DNA from: Algoriphagus limi
Lineage (GTDB): Bacteria > Bacteroidota > Bacteroidia > Cytophagales > Cyclobacteriaceae
Assembly (NCBI RefSeq): GCF_024919275.1
Contig: NZ_JANWGH010000004.1
Span: forward strand, 1 to 64,000
DNA length: 64,000 bases
Direction of reading: 5' to 3'
Shown here: piece by piece, positions 1-9,604 of the stretch
Numbering within the stretch: position 1 is the first letter of the stretch
Layout: every line of letters starts with the position of its first letter
The notes under the pieces: generated by a model
The model's input: only the letters and a program-made list of their open reading frames with translations
Told to the model about the DNA's origin: nothing
Database searches by the model: none
Position numbers and translations under genes: made by a program

Positions 1-104
1 CGGCCTGGCGCAGGGGTCCCACCTCTTCCCATCCCGAACAGAGAAGTTAAGCCCTGCAGCGCCGATGGTACTGGGGTTACACCCGGGAGAGTAGGTCGCC
101 GCCT
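1..104 (+). rRNA. rrf: 5S ribosomal RNA, 5' end cut by window edge
   Basis: The hallmark 5S core is visible, with the loop segment CCCGAACAGAGAAGTTAAGC at about 33-52, CGCCGATGGTACT just after it and GGGAGAGTAGGTCGCCGCC at the 3' end. The 3' GCCGCC pairs with the GGC near base 2, so only a few 5' bases lie outside the window. It is the last gene of an rRNA operon whose 16S and 23S genes would lie to the left. A terminator follows at 115-139. Confidence 0.95.
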
Positions 105-114
105 CATTCATTCT

Positions 115-139
115 AAGCCCCTTAGTCGGGGCTTTTTTT
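115..139 (+). terminator. Intrinsic terminator of the rRNA operon
   Basis: The stem AAGCCCC/GGGGCTT has a six-base loop (TTAGTC) and is followed by a run of T, immediately after the 5S gene. Confidence 0.85.
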
Positions 140-354
140 ATGAGCTTACTTCTCGGGTTACCAACGTTACATCCCTTACAAAATCCCTTTTCCAGCTCTC
201 AACAAGCCCTTATCAAAAGTTTATTTTCTTCTTTACTGTCAAGCATATGCTGAATTGTAAATCGGTTATAGAGGAACGGGATATTTTATTATTTGAATTT
301 ATTGAAAGTCAATTTTAGAGTTTGAGAATTATGACTTTCTAGTTTGATATAAAA

Positions 355-380
355 AAAACGGAGGTGAATGCCTCCGTTTT
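355..380 (-). terminator. Terminator downstream of the M16-like pair
   Basis: The stem CGGAGG/CCTCCG is extended by flanking A and T runs. On the minus strand it is followed by eight T, so it ends transcription of the leftward M16 operon, whose last stop codon is at 400. Confidence 0.8.
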
Positions 381-399
381 TAATTGTTAAATATTCTAC

Positions 400-2442
400 T
401 TATTGGAAATCCTCGTCTGTCAACTCAACGTTGATGTTTAGGTTGGTTACTTTAGCCTCCATTGGAACAGGCAGCATTGCTGATTTGATGGTCCAAGTCA
501 TAGGAAGCAAAACGCCATTCTTTTCTTGGTAATCAGAGTAGAATGTGTCTCCAGAAGCTGCATTTTCATTTTTGATACGTAAACCAGTATTTTGATCATA
601 GTAGTTGACCAATTTAGCCCCGGAAGGTGCAGAAATGATCACCTTGTAAGCAGGAGTTCCGTCTACATCTTTTAAACCTTCCAATTCAAGGCTGTATCCT
701 AATTCCTCAACCCAAGCCTCAGGAATTAAGTAAGCATTGATTTTAGCATCCTCTAATTGCTGTCCGCTAAGCTGCATGCTTTGTCCTTGAACGCTTACTG
801 AACCAGAATCTTTATTAATGACTGAGCTTTGCATCACGTTTCCACCTACAGATGTTTTTTGGGAGTAACGTCCGCTTGCATCGAAAACCATATCCAATGC
901 TAAAGGCGTACCCATAATCTCCGCATTCATGGTCATAGAGGCAGTTTTGATTGCTTGCGCTTTCTCTTTTCCTCCTATTGCTTGTAAGAAATTAGCAACC
1001 ACCTTTTCAGCGGTCATATCAGCATCAGCTGTTAATTCCTTGGCAGGGAATCCCATGTTGTCAAAAACTTTGACTTCGCCGAATTGAGCAAGCTTTTCCT
1101 TGATTTCATCACCATTTCCAACTGCAGTGATGTAAACTTTATCAGGATTGATCAAATTCTTTGCGGTTGCATTGATTTCATCAACAGATAATCCGTTTAG
1201 GGTCTGTAGATAGTTTTTGTAGTAATCTTTAGGAAGATCATATCGCTCAATATTCAAAGCAAAGTTTGCAATGGTAGAAGGGCTTTCTAGAGATCGTCCA
1301 AACGAACCTGACAAATTTGCTTTTGCCTTTTGAAGTTCTTCTTCGGTCACTCCTTCGTCTACAATTTTATTGATCTCATGCAAAAATTCCACAACAGCTG
1401 AATCGGTTACCTCTGTTCGAACAGATGCATTAGCAGAGAATCTACCGATCAATTTATCAGAGCTAATTGAAGAATACGCTCCGTAAGTGTACCCTTTATC
1501 TTCACGAAGGTTCATGAAAAGACGAGAAGAAGATCCGCCTCCTAAAATTTGATTTAACAATCGGCTGGGGATATAATCCTCATCGCCAATGTTCAATTCG
1601 ATTGGTTGGGTAACGTTGATGACGGTTTGCACGGATGAACTTCTATCAACCAGGCCTACCATAGTCATATCAGTTTTCTCAGGTTTTTCATAATCGAAAG
1701 TTGGTACGTCACCTGGTTGCCAGTTTGCAAAATACTTCTCAGAAATTGCTTTTGCCTCGTCCAATTGCATGTCACCAACAATTGCTAGGTAGGCAATATT
1801 TGGTTTGAAGAAGGTTTCGTAGTAATTCTTTACATCAGCTACAGTGATATTTTTGATTGTTTCCTCAGTCTCAACTTCCCCATAAGGATGATCTTTTCCA
1901 TACACAAGAGCAGCAGCCAATCTACTTGAAATAGCATTTGGATTGTCTTTGCTAGTGGCAAGACCAGTCAAGGTTTGCTTTCGAAGTCTCTCAAGTTCTT
2001 CTTCAGGAAAACTTGGATTATATAGGACATCCGTCATTAGCTCTAGAAGTTTGTCCTGATGCTTTTTGAGAGAGGAACCAAACATGGAGGTAGAAGAAGC
2101 AGATAGGCTGGCGCCAATGAAATCCACTTCCTCATCGATTTGGTCTTTTGTCCGGTTTGTAGTTCCAGAGGTCATCATTTCTCCCACAAAACCAGTAAGA
2201 CCTGCTTTATCTCCTTCCAATAGCGGATCTCTGTCCAAAATCAATGAGAATGAAACTCTTGGTAATTTATCGTTCTGTACCAGGATGACCTTCAGACCAT
2301 TTTCAAGTGTAAATACTTCAGCATCCCCGATATTGATTTCTGGTGCTGGCCCGGAATCCGGTAATTTGCTTCGGTCAACTTGCGCCCATGCTGTGGCAGC
2401 AGTTAAAACCCCAAAGAAGAATAGTATTGCTATTTTTTTCAT
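400..2442 (-). CDS. Exported M16-family peptidase homologue lacking the zinc motif, with extra C-terminal domain
   Basis: This 680-residue protein begins with a signal peptide (about 1-20, cleavage after AWA) and has two M16-type domains over about 35-450. In the first, the place of the HxxEH zinc motif reads FVGEM (85-89): both histidines are gone, so it is probably not itself a peptidase. The second domain keeps the REDKGYTYGAYSS segment typical of the non-catalytic half of M16 proteins. Residues about 465-680 form an additional beta-rich domain resembling a LolA/outer-membrane lipoprotein-sorting fold (tentative). It lies 26 bp downstream of a catalytically complete M16 gene on the same strand, so the two very likely act as a heterodimer in the periplasm, like other active/inactive M16 pairs. 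A regulatory or substrate-holding role is inference. Confidence 0.88.
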   Translation of the reverse strand: MKKIAILFFFGVLTAATAWAQVDRSKLPDSGPAPEINIGDAEVFTLENGLKVILVQNDKLPRVSFSLILDRDPLLEGDKAGLTGFVGEMMTSGTTNRTKDQIDEEVDFIGASLSASSTSMFGSSLKKHQDKLLELMTDVLYNPSFPEEELERLRKQTLTGLATSKDNPNAISSRLAAALVYGKDHPYGEVETEETIKNITVADVKNYYETFFKPNIAYLAIVGDMQLDEAKAISEKYFANWQPGDVPTFDYEKPEKTDMTMVGLVDRSSSVQTVINVTQPIELNIGDEDYIPSRLLNQILGGGSSSRLFMNLREDKGYTYGAYSSISSDKLIGRFSANASVRTEVTDSAVVEFLHEINKIVDEGVTEEELQKAKANLSGSFGRSLESPSTIANFALNIERYDLPKDYYKNYLQTLNGLSVDEINATAKNLINPDKVYITAVGNGDEIKEKLAQFGEVKVFDNMGFPAKELTADADMTAEKVVANFLQAIGGKEKAQAIKTASMTMNAEIMGTPLALDMVFDASGRYSQKTSVGGNVMQSSVINKDSGSVSVQGQSMQLSGQQLEDAKINAYLIPEAWVEELGYSLELEGLKDVDGTPAYKVIISAPSGAKLVNYYDQNTGLRIKNENAASGDTFYSDYQEKNGVLLPMTWTIKSAMLPVPMEAKVTNLNINVELTDEDFQ

Positions 2443-2468
2443 TTTTCGAAGTGATTTAGTCTAAACAA

Positions 2469-3797
2469 TTACTCAGTTGCGTCTTGTGGCTTAGGCAGGT
2501 AATACAAGACTACTCGTCCATCTAGGTTCAAGTACTCGTTAGCCACTCGTTTAATATCATCTTGGGTAACTTTGCTATAGTTGTCCATTACCTGATTGAT
2601 ATAATTGGTGTCACCAAAAATGACATGAGCCTCCGCAAGGTTCTGTGCGATTCCAGCTACAGACGAATTGCTGCTGACGATATTGTTTTCAATGATATTT
2701 TGAAGCTTTGCAAAGTCCTGATCAGAAATTCCTTCTTCCTGAACTTTTTGAATCAACTTGTCCACTTCAGATTCCAAGTCTTCAGGTGCTACACCCATAT
2801 TGGCGATGCCGTACATGATAAAGATTCCTCCATCTTCCAACTCCAATGGAATGGCAGCTACTGCCAAAGCTTTTTGCTGCTTGTCTACCAACTCTTTTGT
2901 CATCAAGGAAGAATTCCCGCCTGTCAGATAGGTAGAAAGCATAGACAAAGCATATGAATCAGGATGATTGCGAGGTGGTAAATTATATGCTTGAATTACA
3001 GCTGGGATTTGGATGTTGTCATAAATCACGTCTCGAACCTCAGTGGTTTTCTTCGGTTCTTCCACGTTTGGTCGGTAAATTTCACCTTCTCCTCTTGGAA
3101 TTTCGGTGAAATACTGACGAACCCATTCTTCAGTCTGACCATAGTCGATATCTCCGGCAATTACCAAAGTAGCGTTGTTTGGCACATAAAAATCATCATA
3201 GAACTGCTGGAATTCTTCGATAGTGGCAGCATTCAAATGATCCAAAGAACCGATTGGAGCCCATCGATAGGGATGCTCGGTGTATGCTCTTTTCAAGGTT
3301 TCGATCAAAATTGATCCATAAGGCTGATTGTCATAACGCTGTCTTTTTTCCTCCTTTACTACCTCTCGTTGCGTTTCTACACCAGTCTCATCCACTTTGG
3401 AATGAAGCATTCGCTCACTTTCCATATAAAGTGCCAAATCCAATTCATTGGATGGAAGGGTTTCGTAGTAAAAGGTAATATCATTGGAAGTGAAAGCATT
3501 GAGTGTTCCACCTCGTCCTTGAATGATATTCATAAATTGCCCTCGTTCGATGTTTTCAGAACCTTCAAACATCAAATGCTCGAAAAAGTGAGCAAAACCG
3601 GTTCGCTCAGGATTTTCATTTTTTGATCCTACATGGTAAAGGACCGAGGTATTGACAATGGGGGTAGAATTGTCCTGATGCATGATTACATGCAAGCCAT
3701 TGTCCAGAGTGAATTCTCTGAACTCAATTTTCTTTTGGGCTAATGCTGGAAAAATCGACCAAGCCACTAGCAAACCTAAAGCCGTGAGTTTTTTCAT
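2469..3797 (-). CDS. Exported zinc metallopeptidase, M16 family, catalytic subunit
   Basis: The 442-residue protein has a signal peptide (1-20, ending ALA). The inverted zinc motif HFFEH is at residues 70-74 and the third ligand is Glu149 or Glu150 in the downstream VVKEEKR segment, as expected for M16. An M16C domain follows (about 190-430). The length equals one catalytic half of a pitrilysin-type enzyme, so it needs a partner; the gene just downstream encodes an M16 homologue without the metal site and is the obvious candidate. The role is probably periplasmic degradation of peptides. It is first in a two-gene leftward operon, with a 241-bp AT-rich upstream region before rarA. Confidence 0.92.
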   Translation of the reverse strand: MKKLTALGLLVAWSIFPALAQKKIEFREFTLDNGLHVIMHQDNSTPIVNTSVLYHVGSKNENPERTGFAHFFEHLMFEGSENIERGQFMNIIQGRGGTLNAFTSNDITFYYETLPSNELDLALYMESERMLHSKVDETGVETQREVVKEEKRQRYDNQPYGSILIETLKRAYTEHPYRWAPIGSLDHLNAATIEEFQQFYDDFYVPNNATLVIAGDIDYGQTEEWVRQYFTEIPRGEGEIYRPNVEEPKKTTEVRDVIYDNIQIPAVIQAYNLPPRNHPDSYALSMLSTYLTGGNSSLMTKELVDKQQKALAVAAIPLELEDGGIFIMYGIANMGVAPEDLESEVDKLIQKVQEEGISDQDFAKLQNIIENNIVSSNSSVAGIAQNLAEAHVIFGDTNYINQVMDNYSKVTQDDIKRVANEYLNLDGRVVLYYLPKPQDATE

Positions 3798-4038
3798 AAT
3801 TAAAGGTTAGGGTTAGTATTCTATATTGAATCGAATTGGGGTTTGATTTTGTTTCACTTGTCCGTTTTTGAACATGTTTTTTTAAACAAAAATCAACATT
3901 CTAATCCGTCTCCGAAAAAATTATTTTTCTCTCAAACAAAAAAATATTTCTTTCAATTAATTCTTATTTTATCTTAAAAAATCCCTTATGATTATTCTAA
4001 AGTTTAATTAAAAAAAGAATCAATTGACTTTTTTAAAT

Positions 4039-5304
4039 TTATTCGTATCCATATTTTCCTTTCCATCTCGCTGCAAGAAATTTTCGCAATTCTCGTTCTC
4101 TCGCTGAGTCTCCAGGATCAAATAGGGTAGTCCCTTTTAATTCCTCAGGTAAATATTCCTGTTCGATGAAATTTCCTGCTCCATCATGAGAATACTGATA
4201 CCCTTTTCCATAATTCAAATCTTTCATCAGCTTGGTGGGTGCATTTCTCAGATGAAATGGAACAGAAAGGTCTCCTGTTTTTCGAACCAATTCTTGAGCT
4301 TTCCCAATAGCTAGGTAAGAGGCATTGCTTTTTGGGGAACTTGCCAAATAGGTAACACATTGTGCAAGGATAATTCTAGCCTCAGGGTATCCGATCATTT
4401 TTACTGCCTCGAAACAATTAGTCGCCAAAAGCAAAGCATTGGGGTTTGCATTTCCGATGTCTTCCGAAGCCAAAATCACCAATCGCCTTGCTATGAACTT
4501 GACATCTTCTCCTCCTTCTATCATCCGAGCTAGCCAGTAAATGGCGCCATTGGGATCCGATCCTCGAATGGATTTGATAAATGCTGAAATGATATCATAG
4601 TGCTGTTCGCCCGATTTGTCGTAAAGCGCGACTTTCTGCTGGGCGATCTGCATCACCTTTTCATCTGTGATCACGCACGGGTTTTCATTGATTCCATCGA
4701 TGACTATTTCCAGCAGATTCAACAATTTTCTTCCATCTCCGCCGGAAATTCGAAGCAAGGCATCTGTCTCTTTTAATTCAACTTTGATTTTTTTCAAATC
4801 CGAATCTTTCTCCAAGGCCTGCTGAATCATGGCTATCATTTCAGCTTTCCCAAGTGGATTAAGCGTAAATACCTGACATCTGGACAGCAAAGCAGAATTC
4901 ACCTCAAAAGATGGATTTTCGGTTGTTGCCCCGATTAATCGAATGATACCTTTTTCAACAGCTCCTAATAAAGCATCCTGCTGAGATTTATTGAAACGAT
5001 GGATTTCATCTATGAATAAGACGACTCCCATTTGAAATTTGGCCTTTTCGATCACCTCCCGAATGTCTTTGACACCGGAATTGATTGCACTCAAAGTGTA
5101 AAAGGGAGCCTTAATTTCATTCGCAATGATATTTGCAATCGTAGTTTTTCCCACTCCCGGAGGCCCCCAAAGAATCAAAGAAGGCACATTTCCTGATTTG
5201 ATGGCCTTGTATAAAAAAGAGTTTGGCGAAGACAAGTGCTCCTGACCGATCAGATCTTCCAATCGGGTAGGACGCATGCGTTCGGCTAGTGGAGTGGGGT
5301 TCAT
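4039..5304 (-). CDS. rarA: Replication-associated recombination ATPase RarA (MgsA)
   Basis: This is a 421-residue cytoplasmic AAA+ ATPase of the RarA/MgsA/WRNIP1 family, related to clamp-loader subunits and acting at stalled replication forks. Walker A GPPGVGKT is at 47-54, Walker B LFIDE at 96-100 followed by IHRFNKSQQD, the sensor segment GATTENPSFEVN lies further on, and the C-terminal tetramerisation domain carries SDPNGAIYWLARM and HLRNAPT, all characteristic. Length is normal. It is a single gene with its own upstream region, between the M16 pair and ltaE. Confidence 0.95.
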   Translation of the reverse strand: MNPTPLAERMRPTRLEDLIGQEHLSSPNSFLYKAIKSGNVPSLILWGPPGVGKTTIANIIANEIKAPFYTLSAINSGVKDIREVIEKAKFQMGVVLFIDEIHRFNKSQQDALLGAVEKGIIRLIGATTENPSFEVNSALLSRCQVFTLNPLGKAEMIAMIQQALEKDSDLKKIKVELKETDALLRISGGDGRKLLNLLEIVIDGINENPCVITDEKVMQIAQQKVALYDKSGEQHYDIISAFIKSIRGSDPNGAIYWLARMIEGGEDVKFIARRLVILASEDIGNANPNALLLATNCFEAVKMIGYPEARIILAQCVTYLASSPKSNASYLAIGKAQELVRKTGDLSVPFHLRNAPTKLMKDLNYGKGYQYSHDGAGNFIEQEYLPEELKGTTLFDPGDSARERELRKFLAARWKGKYGYE

Positions 5305-5371
5305 AAGAGTATCAAGTAGCTAGGTTCTGGTATCAAGAGATTTCTAGAAATGAATCGAAAGACAAAATAGC

Positions 5372-5398
5372 ATAAAAAAAAGGCCCTTCTAGGCCTTT
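5372..5398 (-). terminator. Terminator after threonine aldolase
   Basis: The stem AAAGGCC/GGCCTTT has a six-base loop. Read on the minus strand it ends in a run of eight T, 30 bp past the ltaE stop. Confidence 0.8.
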
Positions 5399-5427
5399 AT
5401 GGCTTTGATTGGTGTCAAACACTGTCT

Positions 5428-6444
5428 TTATTTAATATTCTCGATACGTTTTCCAAATTCTTCCAAGTGCTCGTCCTCAAAATCTAAATGGGTAACAAAT
5501 CGGACTAAATCTTTTCCGAATTTGACGGATTTGATATTTTGATCCGAAAGTTTTTTCATGAATTCTTCCGGAGTAATTCCTTCTAATCGGGCAATTACGA
5601 TATTGGTCGCTACAGGTAAAATCTCCGAAACCACAGATAATTCACCCAGCATTTCTCCTAAAGCTCGGGCTCGAGAATGATCCTCTTTCAATCGATCCAC
5701 ATGATGATCCAAAGCATAGATTCCTGCTGCTGCTAAAAATCCTGCCTGTCTCATTCCACCTCCAAATACCTTTCTTACTTTCCTCGCTCGTTTGATATCG
5801 GATTTTGATCCGAGCAATACAGAACCCACGGGGCAACCTAGTCCTTTGCTTAGGCAAATGGATATTGTATCAAAATGTGCTCCCCAATCGGACGGACTTT
5901 CTCCGCTTTCTACCAAAGCATTGAAAAGTCTCGCACCGTCTAAATGTAGCTTTAACCCTTTTTCTCGGCAAAGCCGATGAATAGGCTTGACTTCCTCTAG
6001 GGTGTAAATACTTCCCCCTCCTTTGTTCATGGTATTTTCCAAGGAAACCATCGTCGTCTCGGGAGCATGTACATCATCAGGATTGATTGATTCAGCAATT
6101 TGTGATGCCGTTATTTTTCCTAAATCTCCATCCAATAATTTTACAGAAGCCAAAGAATTGGCCATGATGCCTCCTCCCTCATACAAATAGATATGGGAGT
6201 ATTTGTGGCAAATGACTTCCGTTTGAATTTGGGTATGAAGGCGAATCGCAATTTGGTTTGTCATGGTACCAGAAGGGCAAAAAAGTGCCGCTTCCATTCC
6301 GAAAAGCTTGGCGATTTTTTCCTCCAAAGCATTCACTGTTGGATCTTCCCCAAACACATCGTCACCAACAGGTGCTGAAAACATTGCTTCCTTCATTCCT
6401 GGAGTAGGGCGAGTAACGGTATCGCTTCTTAGATCAATTAACAT
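5428..6444 (-). CDS. ltaE: Low-specificity L-threonine aldolase
   Basis: The 338-residue, PLP-dependent fold-type I enzyme splits threonine or allo-threonine into glycine and acetaldehyde. The start [17 protein letters not shown] is diagnostic of the family, as is [16 protein letters not shown]. The PLP lysine is Lys200 in the [12 protein letters not shown] motif, and [10 protein letters not shown] carries the cofactor-binding Asp/Arg. Length is usual. It could feed glycine into the glycine-cleavage system, whose P- and L-protein genes also lie in this window. It is followed on the minus strand by a clear terminator. Confidence 0.93.
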   Translation of the reverse strand: MLIDLRSDTVTRPTPGMKEAMFSAPVGDDVFGEDPTVNALEEKIAKLFGMEAALFCPSGTMTNQIAIRLHTQIQTEVICHKYSHIYLYEGGGIMANSLASVKLLDGDLGKITASQIAESINPDDVHAPETTMVSLENTMNKGGGSIYTLEEVKPIHRLCREKGLKLHLDGARLFNALVESGESPSDWGAHFDTISICLSKGLGCPVGSVLLGSKSDIKRARKVRKVFGGGMRQAGFLAAAGIYALDHHVDRLKEDHSRARALGEMLGELSVVSEILPVATNIVIARLEGITPEEFMKKLSDQNIKSVKFGKDLVRFVTHLDFEDEHLEEFGKRIENIK

Positions 6445-6517
6445 ATTGGATATGAGTGATTAATGACGTTAAGTTGGCCTTTGTTCTTTATTCAATTGAG
6501 CTTTAGTATTGAGGCTT

Positions 6518-6970
6518 TTATTCCTTTTTGTTTTCTTTTTTGAAAATGAAGTCCAAACTGCTTTTTCGCTTTTCGAAAATATCTTCCATATCGGACAATT
6601 CCAGATTTAAGGCTTTGGTTGAAATCAGGATTTCGATCAGGGATAAAGCCAAGGCTATCAATAGGGAACCCATGCTGCTTACAAATACCCAATTGGCTGC
6701 AGATGTATAGCCTTGAAAGAGCAAATACATACAAATGACGCACAATAAAAAGCTGAAAATTCCGAAAAGCTGCATGTTTTTGATAAGTGACAGTCTTCGA
6801 CGGAGATTGTGGATTTGTTCGACCAAAATTTCCTCATCCGGTTCTTCCAAGAATTTCTTATGCAGCCCCCGGATCAAACTGGCAATAGCTAAAAAGCGAT
6901 TGGTGAAAGCCAGCATCAATAGGGTTATGGCAGAAAATAAAAGGGCTGGAGTGGAAAGTTGTAATTCCAT
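6518..6970 (-). CDS. DUF2721 family membrane protein
   Basis: This 150-residue inner-membrane protein has three hydrophobic segments (about 7-30, 70-87 and 93-115) separated by a charged cytoplasmic loop (RGLHKKFLEEPDEEI). The pattern, with an RRRLSLIKNMQLFGI segment before the second helix and SLIEILISTKAL after the third, matches DUF2721, a small family of unknown function. It is on the same strand as ltaE, 73 bp upstream of it, so co-transcription is possible. Confidence 0.8.
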   Translation of the reverse strand: MELQLSTPALLFSAITLLMLAFTNRFLAIASLIRGLHKKFLEEPDEEILVEQIHNLRRRLSLIKNMQLFGIFSFLLCVICMYLLFQGYTSAANWVFVSSMGSLLIALALSLIEILISTKALNLELSDMEDIFEKRKSSLDFIFKKENKKE

Positions 6971-7034
6971 GGTTTCTTAATTCAATCAAACAAGATAAAG
7001 TTTTTGGGAGCTTTTTGCCACGCTTCAAAGGCAT

Positions 7035-7062
7035 AAAAAAACCGGATCATTTGACCCGGTTT
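7035..7062 (-). terminator. Terminator after lpdA
   Basis: The stem AAACCGG/CCGGTTT with a ten-base loop is followed by seven T on the minus strand, just past the lpdA stop. Confidence 0.8.
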
Positions 7063-7086
7063 AATTTATAAGGACTCTTTTGATAA

Positions 7087-8484
7087 TTACAAGTGAATCA
7101 CCTCGTCATAGGCAGCAGCCGCGGCTTCCATCACTGCTTCTGACATGGTTGGATGTGGATGAACTGTTTTGATCAATTCATGTCCGGTAGTTTCAAGTTT
7201 GCGGATAGCTACGATTTCAGCGATCATTTCGGTAACATTTGCTCCGATCATGTGTGCACCCAATAGCTCTCCGTATTTCTTATCGAATACCAATTTGACA
7301 AATCCATCCTTAGCACCCGCTGCAGAGGCCTTACCAGAAGCCGAGAAAGGAAACTTACCCACTCGTACCTCATAGCCAGCTTCTTTGGCTTTTGCTTCAG
7401 TATAACCCACAGAAGCAATTTCAGGAGAACAATAAGTACATCCCGGGATGTTGTTGTAATCCAATGGATCAGGATTGTGTCCAGCGATTTTTTCCACGCA
7501 AATAATTCCTTCTGCAGAAGCAACGTGCGCCAAAGCAGGTCCTGGAACCACATCACCGATAGCATAGTAGCCCGGCATGTTTGTTTTGTAATATTCGTCT
7601 ACCTTGATTTTTCCTTTTTCAACCAAGATTCCTACATCTTCAAGACCGATGTTTTCCAAATTGGAAACAACTCCTGCAGCAGAAAGAACTACATCACATT
7701 CTAAGGTTTCTTCACCTTTAGCAGTTTTTACTTTCACTTTGCATCCGGCACCCTTGGTGTCTACTCCAGTCACTTCGGAAGAGGTCATAATCTTCATACC
7801 TGCTTTTTTGTAGATTTTTTCCAAGGCTTTGGAAACTTCTACATCTTCTACTGGTACGATGCGGTCCATGTATTCCACGATAGTCACCTCAGTTCCAATA
7901 GAATTGTAGAAATAAGCGAATTCTACCCCGATGGCTCCTGATCCTACCACAACCATTTTCTTAGGCTGCTTCTCCAAAGTCATTGCCTTGCGATAGCCGA
8001 TGATTTTCTCACCGTCCTGAGGCATAGAAGGAAGTTCTCTGGATCTTGCTCCGGTAGCGATAATAATATTATCTGCGGAATAGACAGTTTTCTTTCCGTC
8101 CTTATCAGCTACTTCTACTTTTTTACCTGGCTGGATTTTACCCCAGCCGGAGATGATTTCGATTTTGTTTTTCTTCATCAAAAACTGCACACCTTTGCTC
8201 ATTCCATCGGCCACGTCCCGGCTACGCTTGACCATTCCTGTGAAATCAGCTTTTGCGTCTTTTACACTGATGCCATAGTCGTTGGCGTGATTGATGTATT
8301 CAAAAACTTGCGCGCTTTTCAGCAAAGCCTTGGTAGGAATACAGCCCCAGTTGAGACAGATTCCGCCGAGTTCTGCTGCTTCTACAATGGCAGTTTTCAG
8401 TCCGAGTTGAGAAGCGCGGATCGCCGCTACATACCCTCCAGGTCCGCTTCCCAGCACGATCAAGTCAAATTTAGATGAAGACAT
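7087..8484 (-). CDS. lpdA: Dihydrolipoyl dehydrogenase (E3 / L-protein)
   Basis: The 465-residue FAD- and NAD-dependent enzyme reoxidises dihydrolipoyl groups on 2-oxoacid dehydrogenases and the glycine cleavage H-protein. The FAD-binding GSGPGG is at 12-17, the redox disulfide Cys43/Cys48 lies in GGICLNWGCIPTK, the NAD-binding GSGAIGVEF is in the middle, and the C-terminal catalytic pair is His444 and Glu449 in HPHPTMSE. Length is normal. It stands alone here, not beside E1/E2 genes, so it may be shared between complexes. A minus-strand -7 element (TATTTTTG) sits at 8520-8527, 36 bp before the start. Confidence 0.97.
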   Translation of the reverse strand: MSSSKFDLIVLGSGPGGYVAAIRASQLGLKTAIVEAAELGGICLNWGCIPTKALLKSAQVFEYINHANDYGISVKDAKADFTGMVKRSRDVADGMSKGVQFLMKKNKIEIISGWGKIQPGKKVEVADKDGKKTVYSADNIIIATGARSRELPSMPQDGEKIIGYRKAMTLEKQPKKMVVVGSGAIGVEFAYFYNSIGTEVTIVEYMDRIVPVEDVEVSKALEKIYKKAGMKIMTSSEVTGVDTKGAGCKVKVKTAKGEETLECDVVLSAAGVVSNLENIGLEDVGILVEKGKIKVDEYYKTNMPGYYAIGDVVPGPALAHVASAEGIICVEKIAGHNPDPLDYNNIPGCTYCSPEIASVGYTEAKAKEAGYEVRVGKFPFSASGKASAAGAKDGFVKLVFDKKYGELLGAHMIGANVTEMIAEIVAIRKLETTGHELIKTVHPHPTMSEAVMEAAAAAYDEVIHL

Positions 8485-8519
8485 ATCTTGTTGGATTTTA
8501 GTACGATTTTCAAACTATG

Positions 8520-8527
8520 CAAAAATA
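8520..8527 (-). promoter_or_regulatory. Putative lpdA promoter -7 element
   Basis: TATTTTTG on the minus strand matches the Bacteroidota -7 consensus TAnnTTTG and is 36 bp upstream of lpdA. No clear -33 TTG is seen at the right distance. Confidence 0.45.
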
Positions 8528-8746
8528 GGCCTTTTGATTTCAGAAAAAAATTGAAAGAAAGGGGCTTAGTTATTGAAAATTAGGAGCGGTATAAGGCCTT
8601 TATTTTAGTTCAGAAATTAGTTTGGGTCTTTTTAAAATTTGCATTCAAAAATTTCGTCTAGCTCCAAATTCACCGTTTTTTGAAAGGTCCAAAAGGGCTT
8701 GTTCGACTAGCTGAAAAGAATCTCCTGATTCTATCGGCTTTTTTTC

Positions 8747-8754
8747 TAATTTTG
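8747..8754 (+). promoter_or_regulatory. Putative fabG promoter -7 element
   Basis: TAATTTTG matches TAnnTTTG exactly and is 25 bp upstream of the fabG start. The -33 region is weak. Confidence 0.45.
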
Positions 8755-8779
8755 AAACCAAACAAAAATCACGAAATCC

Positions 8780-9526
8780 ATGGGATTACTTTCAGGAAAA
8801 ACCGCTTTGGTCACAGGTGCATCTAAAGGAATCGGCCGGGCCATTGCGATTCGATTTGCTCAAGAAGGGGCGAACGTTGCATTTACCTATTTGTCCAGTG
8901 TTGAAAAAGGTCAGGCTTTGGAAGCGGAACTTGCACAATTTGGGGTAAAAGCCAAAGGTTACCGTTCCGATGCTTCTGATTTCAAGGCAGCCGAACAGTT
9001 GATCAATGATGTGGTGGCTGAATTTGGAGGCTTGGATATTTTGGTCAATAATGCCGGAATTACCAGGGATAATTTGTTGATGCGAATGACTGAGGAGTCT
9101 TGGGATGAAATCATGAATGTCAATCTAAAATCATGCTTCAATACAGTTAAAGCTGCTACCCGAACCATGATGAAAGCAAAATCTGGTTCCATTATCAATA
9201 TCACCTCTGTGGTGGGAGCAAAAGGAAATGCCGGTCAGGCAAATTACGCGGCTTCTAAAGCTGGAATTATTGGCTTTACCAAGTCAGTTGCTTTGGAATT
9301 GGGTTCTAGAAATATCCGATGCAATGCTGTAGCTCCTGGATTTATTGAGACAGAAATGACGGATGTCTTGGATGAAAAAACCGTTCAAGGTTGGAGAGAT
9401 GCGATTCCAATGAAGCGGGGAGGAAAGCCTGAAGAAGTAGCAGATTGCTGTGTATTCTTGGGATCCGACATGAGTACCTATATCTCTGGTCAAGTACTTC
9501 ATGTGAACGGAGCGATGTATACTTAA
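8780..9526 (+). CDS. fabG: 3-oxoacyl-[acyl-carrier-protein] reductase
   Basis: The 248-residue NADPH-dependent short-chain reductase carries out the first reduction of fatty acid elongation in the cytoplasm. The glycine-rich TGASKGIGR is at 12-20, NNAG at 90-93, and the catalytic tetrad is Asn115, Ser143, Tyr156 and Lys160 (YAASK). The length and the ending SGQVLHVNGAMYT fit FabG. Other classical SDRs share this fold, but overall motif match favours FabG. It is a single gene with its own promoter; its stop codon overlaps the first base of a RAYT-associated palindrome, and a terminator follows. Confidence 0.9.
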   Translation: MGLLSGKTALVTGASKGIGRAIAIRFAQEGANVAFTYLSSVEKGQALEAELAQFGVKAKGYRSDASDFKAAEQLINDVVAEFGGLDILVNNAGITRDNLLMRMTEESWDEIMNVNLKSCFNTVKAATRTMMKAKSGSIINITSVVGAKGNAGQANYAASKAGIIGFTKSVALELGSRNIRCNAVAPGFIETEMTDVLDEKTVQGWRDAIPMKRGGKPEEVADCCVFLGSDMSTYISGQVLHVNGAMYT

Positions 9527-9554
9527 CCTTTGAGGTCTTCAAGACCTCGAAGGT
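9526..9554. repeat. REP-like palindrome, left copy flanking the RAYT gene
   Basis: This is a 29-base near-perfect palindrome. The left arm ACCTTTGAGGTCTT and right arm AAGACCTCGAAGGT match at 13 of 14 pairs around a central C. It starts on the last base of the fabG stop codon. Its reverse orientation matches the copy at 10218-10246 at 26 of 29 positions, so the two flank the transposase gene as inverted copies. Confidence 0.85.
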
Positions 9555-9568
9555 CTTATTTTTTTCGA

Positions 9569-9604
9569 AAGGCCCTTTTGAATGGTTTCAGAAGGGCTTT
9601 TTTA
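9569..9604 (+). terminator. Terminator after fabG
   Basis: The stem GCCCTT/AAGGGC is lengthened by TGA/TCA and followed by seven T. Its last bases overlap the 3' end of the converging RAYT gene. Confidence 0.75.
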
